Source: Hallerella sp964397425
Lineage (GTDB): Bacteria > Fibrobacterota > Fibrobacteria > Fibrobacterales > Fibrobacteraceae
Reading direction: 5' to 3'
DNA length: 64,000 nucleotides
Assembly: GCA_964397425.1 (NCBI GenBank)
Contig: CAYNID010000007.1
Span: 1-64,000, forward strand
Shown here piece by piece: positions 1 through 7,782 of the stretch. The translations under genes were made by a program, and so were the position numbers. Below the pieces are notes generated by a model, which saw nothing but the letters and a program-made list of their open reading frames with translations, had not been told where the DNA came from and did not search any database. The first letter of the stretch is position 1. Each line of letters starts with the position of its first letter.

Positions 1-110
1 TAGGAATTAGGAATCTATAATGCGGAATTCGGAATTGTAAGCTGCGAACTGAAAACTCTCCGGGGTGGGGGGGCACGGAGAGCCTTTCTGCTTCACACTC
101 CGAAATGCGA
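1..110 (+). repeat. Dispersed intergenic repeat, copy A (degenerate)
   Basis: A GGAAT-rich stretch (about 1-40, repeated GGAATTAGGAAT and GCGGAATTCGGAATT words) is followed by a core at about 50-95 that reads GAAAACTCTCC, GGGGTGGG, then AGCCTTTCTGC. The same order of words recurs at 24551-24720, 27160-27310 and, inverted, at 13400-13560. No coding capacity is evident. The window starts inside or close to the element, so its left end is not defined. Confidence is lower than for the other copies because the right half has diverged. Confidence 0.5.
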
Positions 111-165
111 AATTCGCACGTCCACATTGGAATGTGAATTTCGCAAAGATTTTTAAGGCTTTACT

Positions 166-1407
166 TTAAACGGGGTATTCGCAAAACGGCGGAATGCCGA
201 ATTCTTCTTTCAAGTCATCCCAACGAATGAGACGGTTTTTCCAGATGTATTTGCGGTAAAGTCTCCGGGCGACTCGGCTCGAAATTTCGTAAGGAATCGT
301 GTGGTGCGCCTCGGCGACGGATTCCATGGAAATGCGCGGATCTGCGGAACCGTTGACGACATCGACGGTTTCTCCTATCTGAACGTCTGGAATGCGGCTG
401 ACATCGACCATAATGGCATCCATGCAAACGCGTCCTAAAATCGGGCAAAGTTCATCGCGGATGAGTACGTGCCCGTTGTTGTATTCTCCGCGAAGATAAC
501 CGTCTCCGTATCCGATGGCGATAGTCGCCACTTTGGTCGGCTGTTGCGCAACCCAGTATTGCCCATAAGAAACCCCTTCTCCGGTAGGGACTTCGTGAAT
601 GGTCCGAATGGTTGATTTGATGGTCATTACGGGTTTTAATTCGGGGTATTCAAAGCCTTCGGGCGGTGTCGCACCCATGGGATTGTAACCGTAAAGGACA
701 AGTCCGGGGCGAACCATGTCAAAGTGGCTTTCCGGGTGCCTGAGCGTGCCGGCGGAACTGGAACAGTGGCAAATTTCGGGCCGGATGCCTTCATTGGAGA
801 GCATCTCGACAAGGTTTGAAAACCGGTCTATCTGCCGTTGCGTCGCCGCGTTCGAAGCTTTGTCCAACATATCGGCTGTCGCCAAATGCGTAAACATCCC
901 TTCGACGATCAAATGCTTCAAGTTGAGGATTTGACGGATGGAATCGAAATCATCGAAACGAATCCCGTAGCGGTGCATTCCCGTGTTGATGGCCAGATGC
1001 GCTTTTCCCGAATGTCCGGATTCTTCTAAATATTTGTCAAAGGCGACCGCCGTTTTGACATCGGAAAGCGCGGAGGTGAGCCTGAATGCGGAAAGATAGG
1101 GGAAGTCTGCCGGAATGCACGGTCCCAAAACGAGAATGGGCAAGTCCATGCCGTATTGGCGGAGAAGGATTCCTTCGGAAAGGTGTGCGACTCCTAAAAA
1201 GTCCGCGCCGCTGCATTTTGCCGCATAAGCGCAGGCGAGAGAACCGTGCCCGTAACTGTCCGCTTTCACCGGGAGAAGAATCTTTGTCTTTTTGGGGATG
1301 GATTTGCGGACAAATTGAATGTTGCTTGCAAGCGCGTCTAAATTGATTTCTATCCAGTTCGGACGCGTGATGTTGTGAATATCGGGAGGAAATTTCGACA
1401 GACTCAT
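166..1407 (-). CDS. alr: Alanine racemase
   Basis: PLP-dependent interconversion of L- and D-alanine in the cytoplasm, feeding D-Ala-D-Ala into peptidoglycan. The 413-residue length is close to the usual 360-400 for the family. The PLP lysine motif KADSYGHG is at residues 48-55, and the C-terminal catalytic tyrosine region reads GEGVSYGQ. The C-terminal beta domain (GRVCMDAIMVDVS) is complete. The gene is monocistronic on this strand as far as visible. A TAnnTTTG element lies 7 nt before the ATG, with no Shine-Dalgarno sequence, so the leader must be very short. The assignment is firm. Confidence 0.96.
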   Translation of the reverse strand: MSLSKFPPDIHNITRPNWIEINLDALASNIQFVRKSIPKKTKILLPVKADSYGHGSLACAYAAKCSGADFLGVAHLSEGILLRQYGMDLPILVLGPCIPADFPYLSAFRLTSALSDVKTAVAFDKYLEESGHSGKAHLAINTGMHRYGIRFDDFDSIRQILNLKHLIVEGMFTHLATADMLDKASNAATQRQIDRFSNLVEMLSNEGIRPEICHCSSSAGTLRHPESHFDMVRPGLVLYGYNPMGATPPEGFEYPELKPVMTIKSTIRTIHEVPTGEGVSYGQYWVAQQPTKVATIAIGYGDGYLRGEYNNGHVLIRDELCPILGRVCMDAIMVDVSRIPDVQIGETVDVVNGSADPRISMESVAEAHHTIPYEISSRVARRLYRKYIWKNRLIRWDDLKEEFGIPPFCEYPV

Positions 1408-1414
1408 GGTGATT

Positions 1415-1422
1415 CAAATATA
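1415..1422 (-). promoter_or_regulatory. TAnnTTTG promoter element of alr
   Basis: On the minus strand the sequence is TATATTTG, ending 7 nt before the alr ATG. It matches the Bacteroidota-type -7 element. With the spacing seen at rnpB (start point four bases after the final G), transcription would begin about 4 nt before the start codon. Confidence 0.6.
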
Positions 1423-1500
1423 GATTATCTCAACCGATAAAACACAGAATCGTTTCGCTTGCCGTTTTGACGCTAAAAAAATTTGATGCGCGAGTTTTCA

Positions 1501-1530
1501 AAAAGAAGACGCTTGTTGGACAAGCGTCTC
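1501..1530 (-). terminator. Intrinsic terminator of glnK-amtB
   Basis: A perfect 9-bp stem (AGACGCTTG at 1508-1516 with CAAGCGTCT at 1522-1530) has a 5-nt loop. On the minus strand the stem is followed by a T-rich tract (TCTTTTT). It lies 25-55 nt beyond the amtB stop, as expected for the end of that operon. Confidence 0.85.
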
Positions 1531-1555
1531 GAAGAGGGAAAGGGGAATCCCGAAT

Positions 1556-2887
1556 TCAGGTGTTGCTGAAGATTTGGAATCCGCCGTAAGATTCTTGACC
1601 GTGCTCGCTCAAATCCAATCCGCGGAGTTCTTCTTTTTCGCTCACCCGCAAACCGACGCTCTTTTTGATGGCTAAAAAGAGAAGGCTTGCTGCGCAGAAA
1701 CAGGGGATTGCATACACGATGATTCCGATGAATTGCGTGATGACGGAAAAGCGGCCCGTGTAATCGAAAATGCCCACGGCGAGGGTTCCCCAGATTCCGT
1801 TGACAAGATGAACGGAAAGTGCCCCGACGGGATCGTCCAAGTGCATTCTCTCAAAGAAGAATACCGCGAAGACGACGAGGATTCCGGCGACAGCCCCGAT
1901 GCACCAGGCGCTGAATGGCGTTACAGTATCGGCGCCTGCCGTAATGGCGACAAGGCCTGCAAGGCATCCGTTTAACGCCATGGTCGCATCCGGTTTTTTG
2001 GAAAGAATCCAAGAGGTTGCCGTTGCCGTGATGATGCCCGCTACGGCGGCCAGATTTGTCGTCACCAGGATAAACGAAGTGTCAAATGGATTGCCGGACA
2101 GGGCGGAACCGCCGTTGAAACCCCACCAGCCAAACCAAAGGATGAAAACGCCGATGGTCGCCAGTGGAATGCTGTGCGCGGGAATCGCTTGCGCTTTTCC
2201 GTTTCTGTATTTGCCAAGGCGCGGACCTAGGATGATGACTCCGGCGAGAGCAGCCCAACCGCCCACGGAATGCACGAGTTCTGAGCCCGCCAGGTCATGG
2301 AAAACGTGGCCGAATTTTTCGTAGAGAAGTCCGTTTTCGCTGCCGAGAAAGCCGCCGCCCCATGTCCACGAACCCACGATGGGATAGACAATGGCGACGT
2401 AGAAAAAGGTGAAGACCAGGAAAGAACTCAATTTGATGCGCTCGGCGACGGCTCCCGAAACGATTGTCGCTGCGGTTGCGGCGAACATCGCCTGGAAAAG
2501 CCAATCGGCAAGGAGCGTATAGTGCCCATTGTAGGCGCTGGTGAAGTTCAACGGATTTTCAAAATCTCCGATGCCGAATCCTTTGAATCCGAGAAATCCG
2601 TTGAAATCTCCCGGATACATGAGGCCGAAACCGAAAAGGGCGTAAACGGTCACGCCTATTGCCGGAACAGCGATGTTCTTGAAGCAAATGTTCGCGCTGC
2701 TTTTGGCGCGGCAAAGTCCGGATTCAACACAGGCGAAGCCCAGCCCCATGATGAAGACGAGCATCGCGCTGATGAGAATCCAAAGGTTTTCGCTGACGAA
2801 AAGGCTGTAATCCGGCGCATTCGTGATGATTGGATTTTCGCCGATGAGATTTGCAGGGGCGATTAAGTTTGTCAAAGAATCTTCCAT
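1556..2887 (-). CDS. amtB: Ammonium transporter
   Basis: Inner-membrane ammonium channel of the Amt/Rh family, 443 residues, with about 11 hydrophobic segments. The family's two pore histidines are recognisable in DLAGSELVHSVGG and LSVHLVNGIWGT. The C-terminal tail GLRVSEKEELRGLDLSEHG carries the usual conserved cytoplasmic motif that contacts GlnK. It begins 10 nt after glnK, and its ribosome-binding site AAGGA overlaps the glnK stop codon. The pair should be co-transcribed from the sigma-54 promoter at 3290-3305 and terminated at 1501-1530. The leader before the first helix is about 30 residues and may be a cleaved signal peptide. Confidence 0.96.
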   Translation of the reverse strand: MEDSLTNLIAPANLIGENPIITNAPDYSLFVSENLWILISAMLVFIMGLGFACVESGLCRAKSSANICFKNIAVPAIGVTVYALFGFGLMYPGDFNGFLGFKGFGIGDFENPLNFTSAYNGHYTLLADWLFQAMFAATAATIVSGAVAERIKLSSFLVFTFFYVAIVYPIVGSWTWGGGFLGSENGLLYEKFGHVFHDLAGSELVHSVGGWAALAGVIILGPRLGKYRNGKAQAIPAHSIPLATIGVFILWFGWWGFNGGSALSGNPFDTSFILVTTNLAAVAGIITATATSWILSKKPDATMALNGCLAGLVAITAGADTVTPFSAWCIGAVAGILVVFAVFFFERMHLDDPVGALSVHLVNGIWGTLAVGIFDYTGRFSVITQFIGIIVYAIPCFCAASLLFLAIKKSVGLRVSEKEELRGLDLSEHGQESYGGFQIFSNT

Positions 2888-2897
2888 AGAGAATTCC

Positions 2898-3239
2898 TTA
2901 TCCGATGGCGGCTTCGCCGGTTTCTCCGGTTCGGATGCGAATGCATTGTTCTAAGTTTTCGACGAAAATTTTCCCATCGCCGATGTTGCCTGTTCGGGCG
3001 CCTTGAATGATGGCGTCGATACAGGGCTTGACAAATTCATCGTTGAGGGCGATTTGCAGTCGGACTTTTTTGAGAAGGTGCACTTCGGTTTCTGTTCCGC
3101 GATAGGTTGAAGTGTAGCCTTTTTGCTGACCGCAGCCGAGTACGTTCGTAACGCTCATCTTGTAAATTTCGGCCTTGAACAGGGCTTCTTTCACATCGCC
3201 GAGCTTTTCGGGTTGAATGTAGGCCGTAACGACTTTCAT
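2898..3239 (-). CDS. glnK: PII nitrogen-regulatory protein
   Basis: Trimeric PII signal protein that senses 2-oxoglutarate/ATP/ADP and gates AmtB. I choose the ATG at 3239: GGAG stands 7 nt before it, whereas the TTG at 3245 would collide with that site. This gives 113 residues, the family norm. The B-loop TGNIGDGKIF is intact. The T-loop reads KGYTSTYRGTETEVHLL, so the position of Tyr51 (the uridylylation site in E. coli PII) is Thr51. Uridylylation at that site is therefore unlikely; control may rest on ligand binding alone. It is the first gene of the operon, under a sigma-54 promoter. Confidence 0.95.
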   Translation of the reverse strand: MKVVTAYIQPEKLGDVKEALFKAEIYKMSVTNVLGCGQQKGYTSTYRGTETEVHLLKKVRLQIALNDEFVKPCIDAIIQGARTGNIGDGKIFVENLEQCIRIRTGETGEAAIG

Positions 3240-3289
3240 AAGCAATCTCCAGTGTTAGAAAAAACGAAACGTCTTTTCGATGCCGGAAA

Positions 3290-3305
3290 TGCAAAAGTCG
3301 TGCCA
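3290..3305 (-). promoter_or_regulatory. Sigma-54 (RpoN) promoter of glnK-amtB
   Basis: The minus strand reads TGGCACGACTTTTGCA, a full match to the -24/-12 consensus TGGCACG-N4-TTGCA. The GG of -24 and GC of -12 have the required 10-nt spacing. Transcription would start near 3280, leaving a leader of about 40 nt before the glnK ATG. This fits known nitrogen control of glnK-amtB by RpoN and an NtrC-like activator, though no such regulator gene is in the window. Confidence 0.85.
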
Positions 3306-3368
3306 AAGAAAAATTCCCGATTTTGAAGAAAAATCGCGATTTTCAATGCAAAAAAGGAAGAGAACAAA

Positions 3369-3400
3369 ACATTTTTGTGAATGGTCAAAAACAAAAATGT
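3369..3400. promoter_or_regulatory. Inverted repeat upstream of the sigma-54 promoter (possible enhancer)
   Basis: ACATTTTTGT at 3369-3378 and ACAAAAATGT at 3391-3400 form a perfect 10-bp inverted repeat with 12 nt between arms. It lies about 65-95 nt upstream of the -24 element, a normal position for the enhancer bound by an NtrC-family activator. That it binds such a protein is inference. The rest of the 3240-3577 gap holds only this, the promoter and the terminator. Confidence 0.45.
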
Positions 3401-3528
3401 CGAATTGTTGTCGGTGACATCGGAAAATCGCTTGAGCCCTCCGCGTTCTTTCGCCGAGATTCGCCAACGGTTTGTTGCCGCAGAAATTTCTTTGCGCTCT
3501 GGGGCTTTGACAAAAATGTTTTAAAACG

Positions 3529-3559
3529 AAAAACGGTCAAAATTTCTCTGACCGTTTTT
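3529..3559 (-). terminator. Terminator of the phoH-pgpH operon
   Basis: A perfect 11-bp stem AAAAACGGTCA / TGACCGTTTTT (3529-3539 and 3549-3559) with a 9-nt loop lies 19 nt after the pgpH stop. The arms themselves supply a T tract on either strand, so it could work in both directions, insulating pgpH from the glnK control region. Confidence 0.85.
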
Positions 3560-3577
3560 GTAAATGGGAATTTGAAA

Positions 3578-5866
3578 TTACACTTTTCTGCCGAATCTAC
3601 CCGCCGCGAGTGCTGCCGCAGGGTATTTCACGCGCGTATGGTAAGTTCCGTCAAGGCTTTGAAGGAACGCCTGCGAAAGCTTGGACAAATCGCGCAAATT
3701 CAAACCGCTTTCGGAAAGCTGTCCTTCGTTCAGGCGGGCGTTGATGGTCGTTTTGATCAATTCTTCCAGCTTTTCTTGGGTGGGGTTTGCCATGGAACGG
3801 CTCGAAGCTTCGACAACGTCTGCAATCATGAGAATGGCGGCTTCTTTGGATTGCGGCTTGGGTCCGGGATAAGAGAAATCTTCGATGCGCGTGTTTTCCG
3901 GGTCAGCCTTTTTCGCTTCTTGATAAAAATACTGGACAACGCTTGTACCGTGATGCTGTAAAATGCCGTTCAAAATGAGGGCGGGGAGCTTGAATTCCTT
4001 GGCGAGTTCCACTCCTTGGGTTACATGGCTGATGATGATCTGGGCGGAGTCCAAAGGCGGCATGTCTTTGTGCGGATTGATTCCCTGTTTTTGATTTTCG
4101 GTAAAATATTCGGGGCGCATCGTTTTGCCGATGTCGTGGTAAAGCGCCATGGAACGGACCAGGATGGGGTTTGCTCCGATGAAATCCGCCACTTTCTCGG
4201 CCAGGTTCGCCACTTGGATGGAATGGTGGAAGGTGCCCGGGGCAAGATCCGAAATCCGTTTGAGCGCGGGACGGTTGAAGTCGGAAAGTTCCATCAGGGT
4301 GAGGTCTGTCGTGATGCCGAAAAGGCGTTCTGCCAAATGCACAAGCAAAACGGAAGAAATGGCGCACCAGAAGACGATGTTGAGGGTGCCGGCGATGAAT
4401 GTGGGGTAGAAGTTTCCCCAATGGAACCGGTTGCGCAACAGGAGCTGCACGCCCAAAGCGAACGTGAAGCATACGACGGCGGCGAGGATGCTCCAGATGA
4501 ATTGGGAACGGTAACGGATGCTGTTTAATCCGTGCAAACCTGCCCACGAAATCCCGAACGCGAGAATCGACGTCGAAAGGTCATAACCGGAAAGAATCCC
4601 GACAAAGGCGGCGGAAAACGCGGCGAAGAGCGTTCCCAATCGGCTGTCGTAAAGAACGGTCGAAAGGACGGGCGAAAGGATAAAGGGATAAAACCAGATG
4701 GCGTCGATATCTTGGGGCAAGTTGGGAATCGCCTTTTGAAGATAGCCGACAAAATGGTGAATCGATGCGAAAACAATCAGCTGCAAGGCGGCGATAACGA
4801 TGACGGACCAAATCTGACGGCGGGTTTTGAACCGCTTGGCGTTGAAATGGAAAAAATAAAGGAAGAATAGGGTGACAATCAGCGCGATAAAGAGCATTTG
4901 CCCGTAAACCGCGGTGAAATGCCGTGAACCTTCTTCTTTTTGCAGGGCGTTTTGCATCGCCTCGATGCGCTCTAAAACGTCTTTTGTGACAATGGACCCT
5001 TGAGAAATCAGTTCCATTCCGCGGGGAACCATGCCTTTGGAAACGTTGACTTGGGCTTCAGCCTGGGCTTTCCGGCGATCGGTTTCTTTTTCCAAGTAGA
5101 AGACATTCGGCAACGTGAAAACGTAAAGGGCTTCGTAAAAGGCGCTTTGCAAACCCTGGCTTTTGAAAGAATGCTTGAGGTCCGTGAAAGCTTCGTCGAT
5201 GGATCGTTCGCGCGGCTGGAGACGGCTTGCGTCTAATTTGTGTTCTTCATTGTCGCGGACAAAAGAGACTTCCGTTTTGGAATAAGGAATGAATTTGACA
5301 TCTTGAATATTGTAAGTGTCCCGGAAAAGTTGAACGGTGGTGTTGGTCGCGGCAAGGAGCGTGTTGGATACGCCGTTTTCGAGCATCCGGTTGAAAACTT
5401 TTTCTAAAGAATCGCAGGCGGCCTTGTTCGAGGAGAGCTGCTGCACTGCCGTGTTGGAAAGTTTTCTGGTCAGCTGGTGAAATAGTTGGGAGGCTTGTTG
5501 CACTTTGGCGTGGACAGAGGAGTCTTCTGGAGACGCTGCGTTGATTTCCGCTTGCAGAACCCTGTAGCGGGTCATTTTTTCCAGATAGCTTTTCAAGTCG
5601 TTGGAAATGCGGACCGTTTCGTCGTGGTTGAATTCGAATACGGCGTAAACTTTGTCTGCGGCGCGGGCTTTTTCGGCGGCGATTTCCTGTGCAGATTTGG
5701 GAACGTCGAAAGAAATCGGCGACACGATGGTCCGCGGACAAATTTCGCCCAAGTGGGGGACTTCGGATTTTTGGGCCAAATCCCTGTCGGGGAATAAGAC
5801 AATGGCCAAGACGACAATCGCTGCCCAACCGATGAGCGTGTGGATTTTCAAAGATTTGGGAATCAT
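3578..5866 (-). CDS. pgpH: 7TM-HD phosphohydrolase, PgpH-like (probable c-di-AMP phosphodiesterase)
   Basis: 762 residues. One N-terminal membrane helix (about 10-26) is followed by a long extracytoplasmic 7TMR-HDED-type region (about 30-310), seven membrane helices (about 320-500) and a cytoplasmic HD domain. The metal motif is visible as GTFHHSIQVANLAEKV, then ALYHDIGK, with later histidines in IISHVTQG and ILQHHGT. In Firmicutes this architecture hydrolyses c-di-AMP. Whether c-di-AMP is made here cannot be told from the window. It overlaps phoH by 4 nt (ATGA), matching the phoH-pgpH gene order common in Gram-positive genomes; ybeY is not adjacent. Substrate is inferred from the family. Confidence 0.88.
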   Translation of the reverse strand: MIPKSLKIHTLIGWAAIVVLAIVLFPDRDLAQKSEVPHLGEICPRTIVSPISFDVPKSAQEIAAEKARAADKVYAVFEFNHDETVRISNDLKSYLEKMTRYRVLQAEINAASPEDSSVHAKVQQASQLFHQLTRKLSNTAVQQLSSNKAACDSLEKVFNRMLENGVSNTLLAATNTTVQLFRDTYNIQDVKFIPYSKTEVSFVRDNEEHKLDASRLQPRERSIDEAFTDLKHSFKSQGLQSAFYEALYVFTLPNVFYLEKETDRRKAQAEAQVNVSKGMVPRGMELISQGSIVTKDVLERIEAMQNALQKEEGSRHFTAVYGQMLFIALIVTLFFLYFFHFNAKRFKTRRQIWSVIVIAALQLIVFASIHHFVGYLQKAIPNLPQDIDAIWFYPFILSPVLSTVLYDSRLGTLFAAFSAAFVGILSGYDLSTSILAFGISWAGLHGLNSIRYRSQFIWSILAAVVCFTFALGVQLLLRNRFHWGNFYPTFIAGTLNIVFWCAISSVLLVHLAERLFGITTDLTLMELSDFNRPALKRISDLAPGTFHHSIQVANLAEKVADFIGANPILVRSMALYHDIGKTMRPEYFTENQKQGINPHKDMPPLDSAQIIISHVTQGVELAKEFKLPALILNGILQHHGTSVVQYFYQEAKKADPENTRIEDFSYPGPKPQSKEAAILMIADVVEASSRSMANPTQEKLEELIKTTINARLNEGQLSESGLNLRDLSKLSQAFLQSLDGTYHTRVKYPAAALAAGRFGRKV

Positions 5867-6828
5867 TTTCTGCCTCCGGATTCGTAGGCTTTGACAATTT
5901 CTCGGACTAGGGGATGGCGCAGCACGTCGGTCGGCGGAAAGGCGATGTGGGCGATACCTTTGACTTTGGACAGAAGCCGGATGGCGTGGGCAAAGCCGGA
6001 CACCTGTTTCGGTCCCAAGTCAATTTGCGAAGAATCCCCGGTGATGATGGCCTTCGAATGTTGCCCGAGGCGCGTAAGGAACATTTGCATTTGCGGAATG
6101 GTCGTGTTTTGCGCTTCGTCCAGGATGATGAAGGCGTGTTTTAAGGTCCGTCCGCGCATATAGGCGAGCGGAGCGACTTCGATTAGACCGTCTTCTTGGT
6201 ATTTTCGGAGCTTTTCTTGGGGGAGCAGTTCCGCAAGGCTGTCTTGGATGGGCCGCAGATAGGGAGCAATCTTTTCTTTCAAGTCGCCCGGTAAAAATCC
6301 CAGGGATTCTCCGGCTTCGACTGCCGGACGGACGAGGCAAATCCTTTCCGCTTCGTGGTTTTCCAGGCTGGCGACGGCGATGGCGACTGCCAAAAAGGTC
6401 TTTCCGGTGCCGGCGGGACCGTCTGCGAAGAGAATGTCGTTTTCGCTGCACGCCCGGACAAGTTCTTCTTGGGATTTTGTCTTGGCGACAACGGGGATTC
6501 CCAAACGGTTTCTGAGAATGGGGACGCCGGGAAGCGATACGCTGCGCTTGGAATCCTTTTCGCGTTGTTGCGCGTCGCCGAGGAATCGGTGGAGTGTTTC
6601 GGCGGAAACGTCTGCTCCGTTTTTGGCCGCCATTTTTACCTGGTCAAGGAAGGCGAGCGCCCCCTGGATATCCGCCCGTTTCCCTTTGGCTTCGATTCGA
6701 AGTCCGGGAAGCCTTGAATGCACAATAACACAAAAACGGTCTTCCACCATGCGGAAAACCGTTTCACTGTCTCCAGCGATGATTCGTTTCAAATCATCGG
6801 AAAGGGGATAGCGGACTTCGGAAGCCAT
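5863..6828 (-). CDS. phoH: PhoH-family ATPase (YbeZ type)
   Basis: 321 residues. It has an N-terminal KH-like extension and a P-loop NTPase domain with Walker A GPAGTGKT at 137-144 and Walker B AFIILDEAQNT. In other bacteria YbeZ/PhoH works with the YbeY endoribonuclease in rRNA maturation and RNA turnover. The gene starts 3 nt after the stop of the upstream lipoprotein and has no Shine-Dalgarno sequence of its own, so translational coupling is likely. It overlaps pgpH by 4 nt. Confidence 0.95.
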   Translation of the reverse strand: MASEVRYPLSDDLKRIIAGDSETVFRMVEDRFCVIVHSRLPGLRIEAKGKRADIQGALAFLDQVKMAAKNGADVSAETLHRFLGDAQQREKDSKRSVSLPGVPILRNRLGIPVVAKTKSQEELVRACSENDILFADGPAGTGKTFLAVAIAVASLENHEAERICLVRPAVEAGESLGFLPGDLKEKIAPYLRPIQDSLAELLPQEKLRKYQEDGLIEVAPLAYMRGRTLKHAFIILDEAQNTTIPQMQMFLTRLGQHSKAIITGDSSQIDLGPKQVSGFAHAIRLLSKVKGIAHIAFPPTDVLRHPLVREIVKAYESGGRK

Positions 6829-6831
6829 CGA

Positions 6832-7170
6832 TTATTGGGCTTCTGCGGGCGTTTCTTCTGCAGAGGATTCTTCAGCGGGAGCTGCTTCTTCTTGAGTTTG
6901 CGTCGAAATGCCCAATTTGGTTTTAGCTTCGAAAATCTGGCGGCGGAGTTCGTGGTTTTCTTCGGTCGCCTTGAAAGCTTCTTCCTGCGTTTTCTTCAGT
7001 TCGTCTTCATCGACTTGCTGAGCTTTGCCGGGGGCTGCCGCCGCACCGTCTTCTGAGTATTCAGAATCTTCGTAATTGCTGTCTCCGCCTTGGCGGGAAC
7101 CGGCGCAAGCTGCGAGGGAAATGGCGCAAAAAGAAGCGAGGGCGAGTTTCCAAAGTTGAGAAAAAGACAT
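6832..7170 (-). CDS. Small lipoprotein with charged coiled-coil tail
   Basis: 112 residues from the ATG at 7170, chosen because GGAG stands 6 nt before it; an in-frame extension to 7224 has no such site and would displace the signal peptide. The signal sequence ends in the lipobox LAAC, giving a lipidated Cys22. The mature part is acidic, with a helical stretch DEDELKKTQEEAFKATEENH that could form a coiled coil, and a low-complexity Glu/Ala/Pro tail. It has no recognisable domain. It heads the phoH-pgpH operon. Function unknown; the tail recalls envelope-spanning spacers. Confidence 0.75.
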   Translation of the reverse strand: MSFSQLWKLALASFCAISLAACAGSRQGGDSNYEDSEYSEDGAAAAPGKAQQVDEDELKKTQEEAFKATEENHELRRQIFEAKTKLGISTQTQEEAAPAEESSAEETPAEAQ

Positions 7171-7349
7171 GTATAGCTCCATGCAAAAATGATGTTGGTT
7201 GAAATATACATAAAAAATTTTCACGAAGATTCCCGAAATTTGGAATTTCCGGGACTCGTTGGGCTTTTGTGGGGCTGGAAAAACTGAAAAATGGCAAAAA
7301 TGGCTGAAAATGGCGAATTTCCTGTTACCTCCGAATGCCGGATTTTAAC

Positions 7350-7357
7350 TACATTTG
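7350..7357 (+). promoter_or_regulatory. TAnnTTTG promoter element of rnpB
   Basis: TACATTTG ends three bases before G7361, the 5' end of RNase P RNA as defined by its P1 helix. This fixes the spacing from the element to a transcription start independently of any protein-coding call and matches the geometry of the Bacteroidota -7 element. Confidence 0.7.
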
Positions 7358-7360
7358 GAT

Positions 7361-7722
7361 GGGGACGACGGATGACCGCTTCCGCGCAAGCGGGGGAGGA
7401 AAGTCCGGGCACCACAAGGCAGGATGCTGGATAACGTCCAGGCGCAGCAATGCGACGGATAGCGCAGCAGAAAGCAAACCGCCCCGCAAGGGGTAAGGGT
7501 GAAATGGCGAGGTAAGAGCTCACCGCGTGATTGGTGACAATTGCGGCATGGCAAGCCCCATCCGGTGCAAGACCAAGCAGAATCCCGCTCCCTTCGGGGA
7601 GCCTAGGTAGCCTTTCTAGTCGGGATTCGGGTAGGTTGCTCGAGACCGTCAGCAATGGCGGATCCAGATAGATGGTCATCGCCGACTTCGGCCGGCACAG
7701 AACCCGGCTTACAGTCGTCCCC
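7361..7722 (+). ncRNA. rnpB: RNase P RNA (M1 RNA)
   Basis: The catalytic RNA that matures tRNA 5' ends. The P1 helix closes the molecule: GGGGACGAC at 7361-7369 pairs with GTCGTCCCC at 7714-7722. The conserved core word GAGGAAAGTCCGGGC occurs near 7395, and the 3' conserved word ACAGAA near 7698. Length is about 362 nt, typical of the bacterial A-type. A T6 run follows at once, then a hairpin terminator. The assignment is firm; the exact ends rest on P1 pairing. Confidence 0.97.
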
Positions 7723-7728
7723 TTTTTT

Positions 7729-7768
7729 GGGAAGTCTTTCCGTATACGGGAAGACTCCCGCTTTTTTT
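7729..7768 (+). terminator. Terminator after rnpB
   Basis: A long hairpin (7729-7759), with arms GGGAAGTCTTTCC and GGGAAGACTCCC, one bulge and a TATA-centred loop, is followed by T7 at 7762-7768. It lies only 14 nt before the start codon of the antiporter gene. Confidence 0.85.
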
Positions 7769-7782
7769 ACTACTATTATTTC

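Noticed and set aside
7672..7782. Upstream extension of the antiporter frame
   Set aside because: It lies inside RNase P RNA and its terminator; the extra residues (rich in Arg, Phe and Tyr) do not belong to the family.
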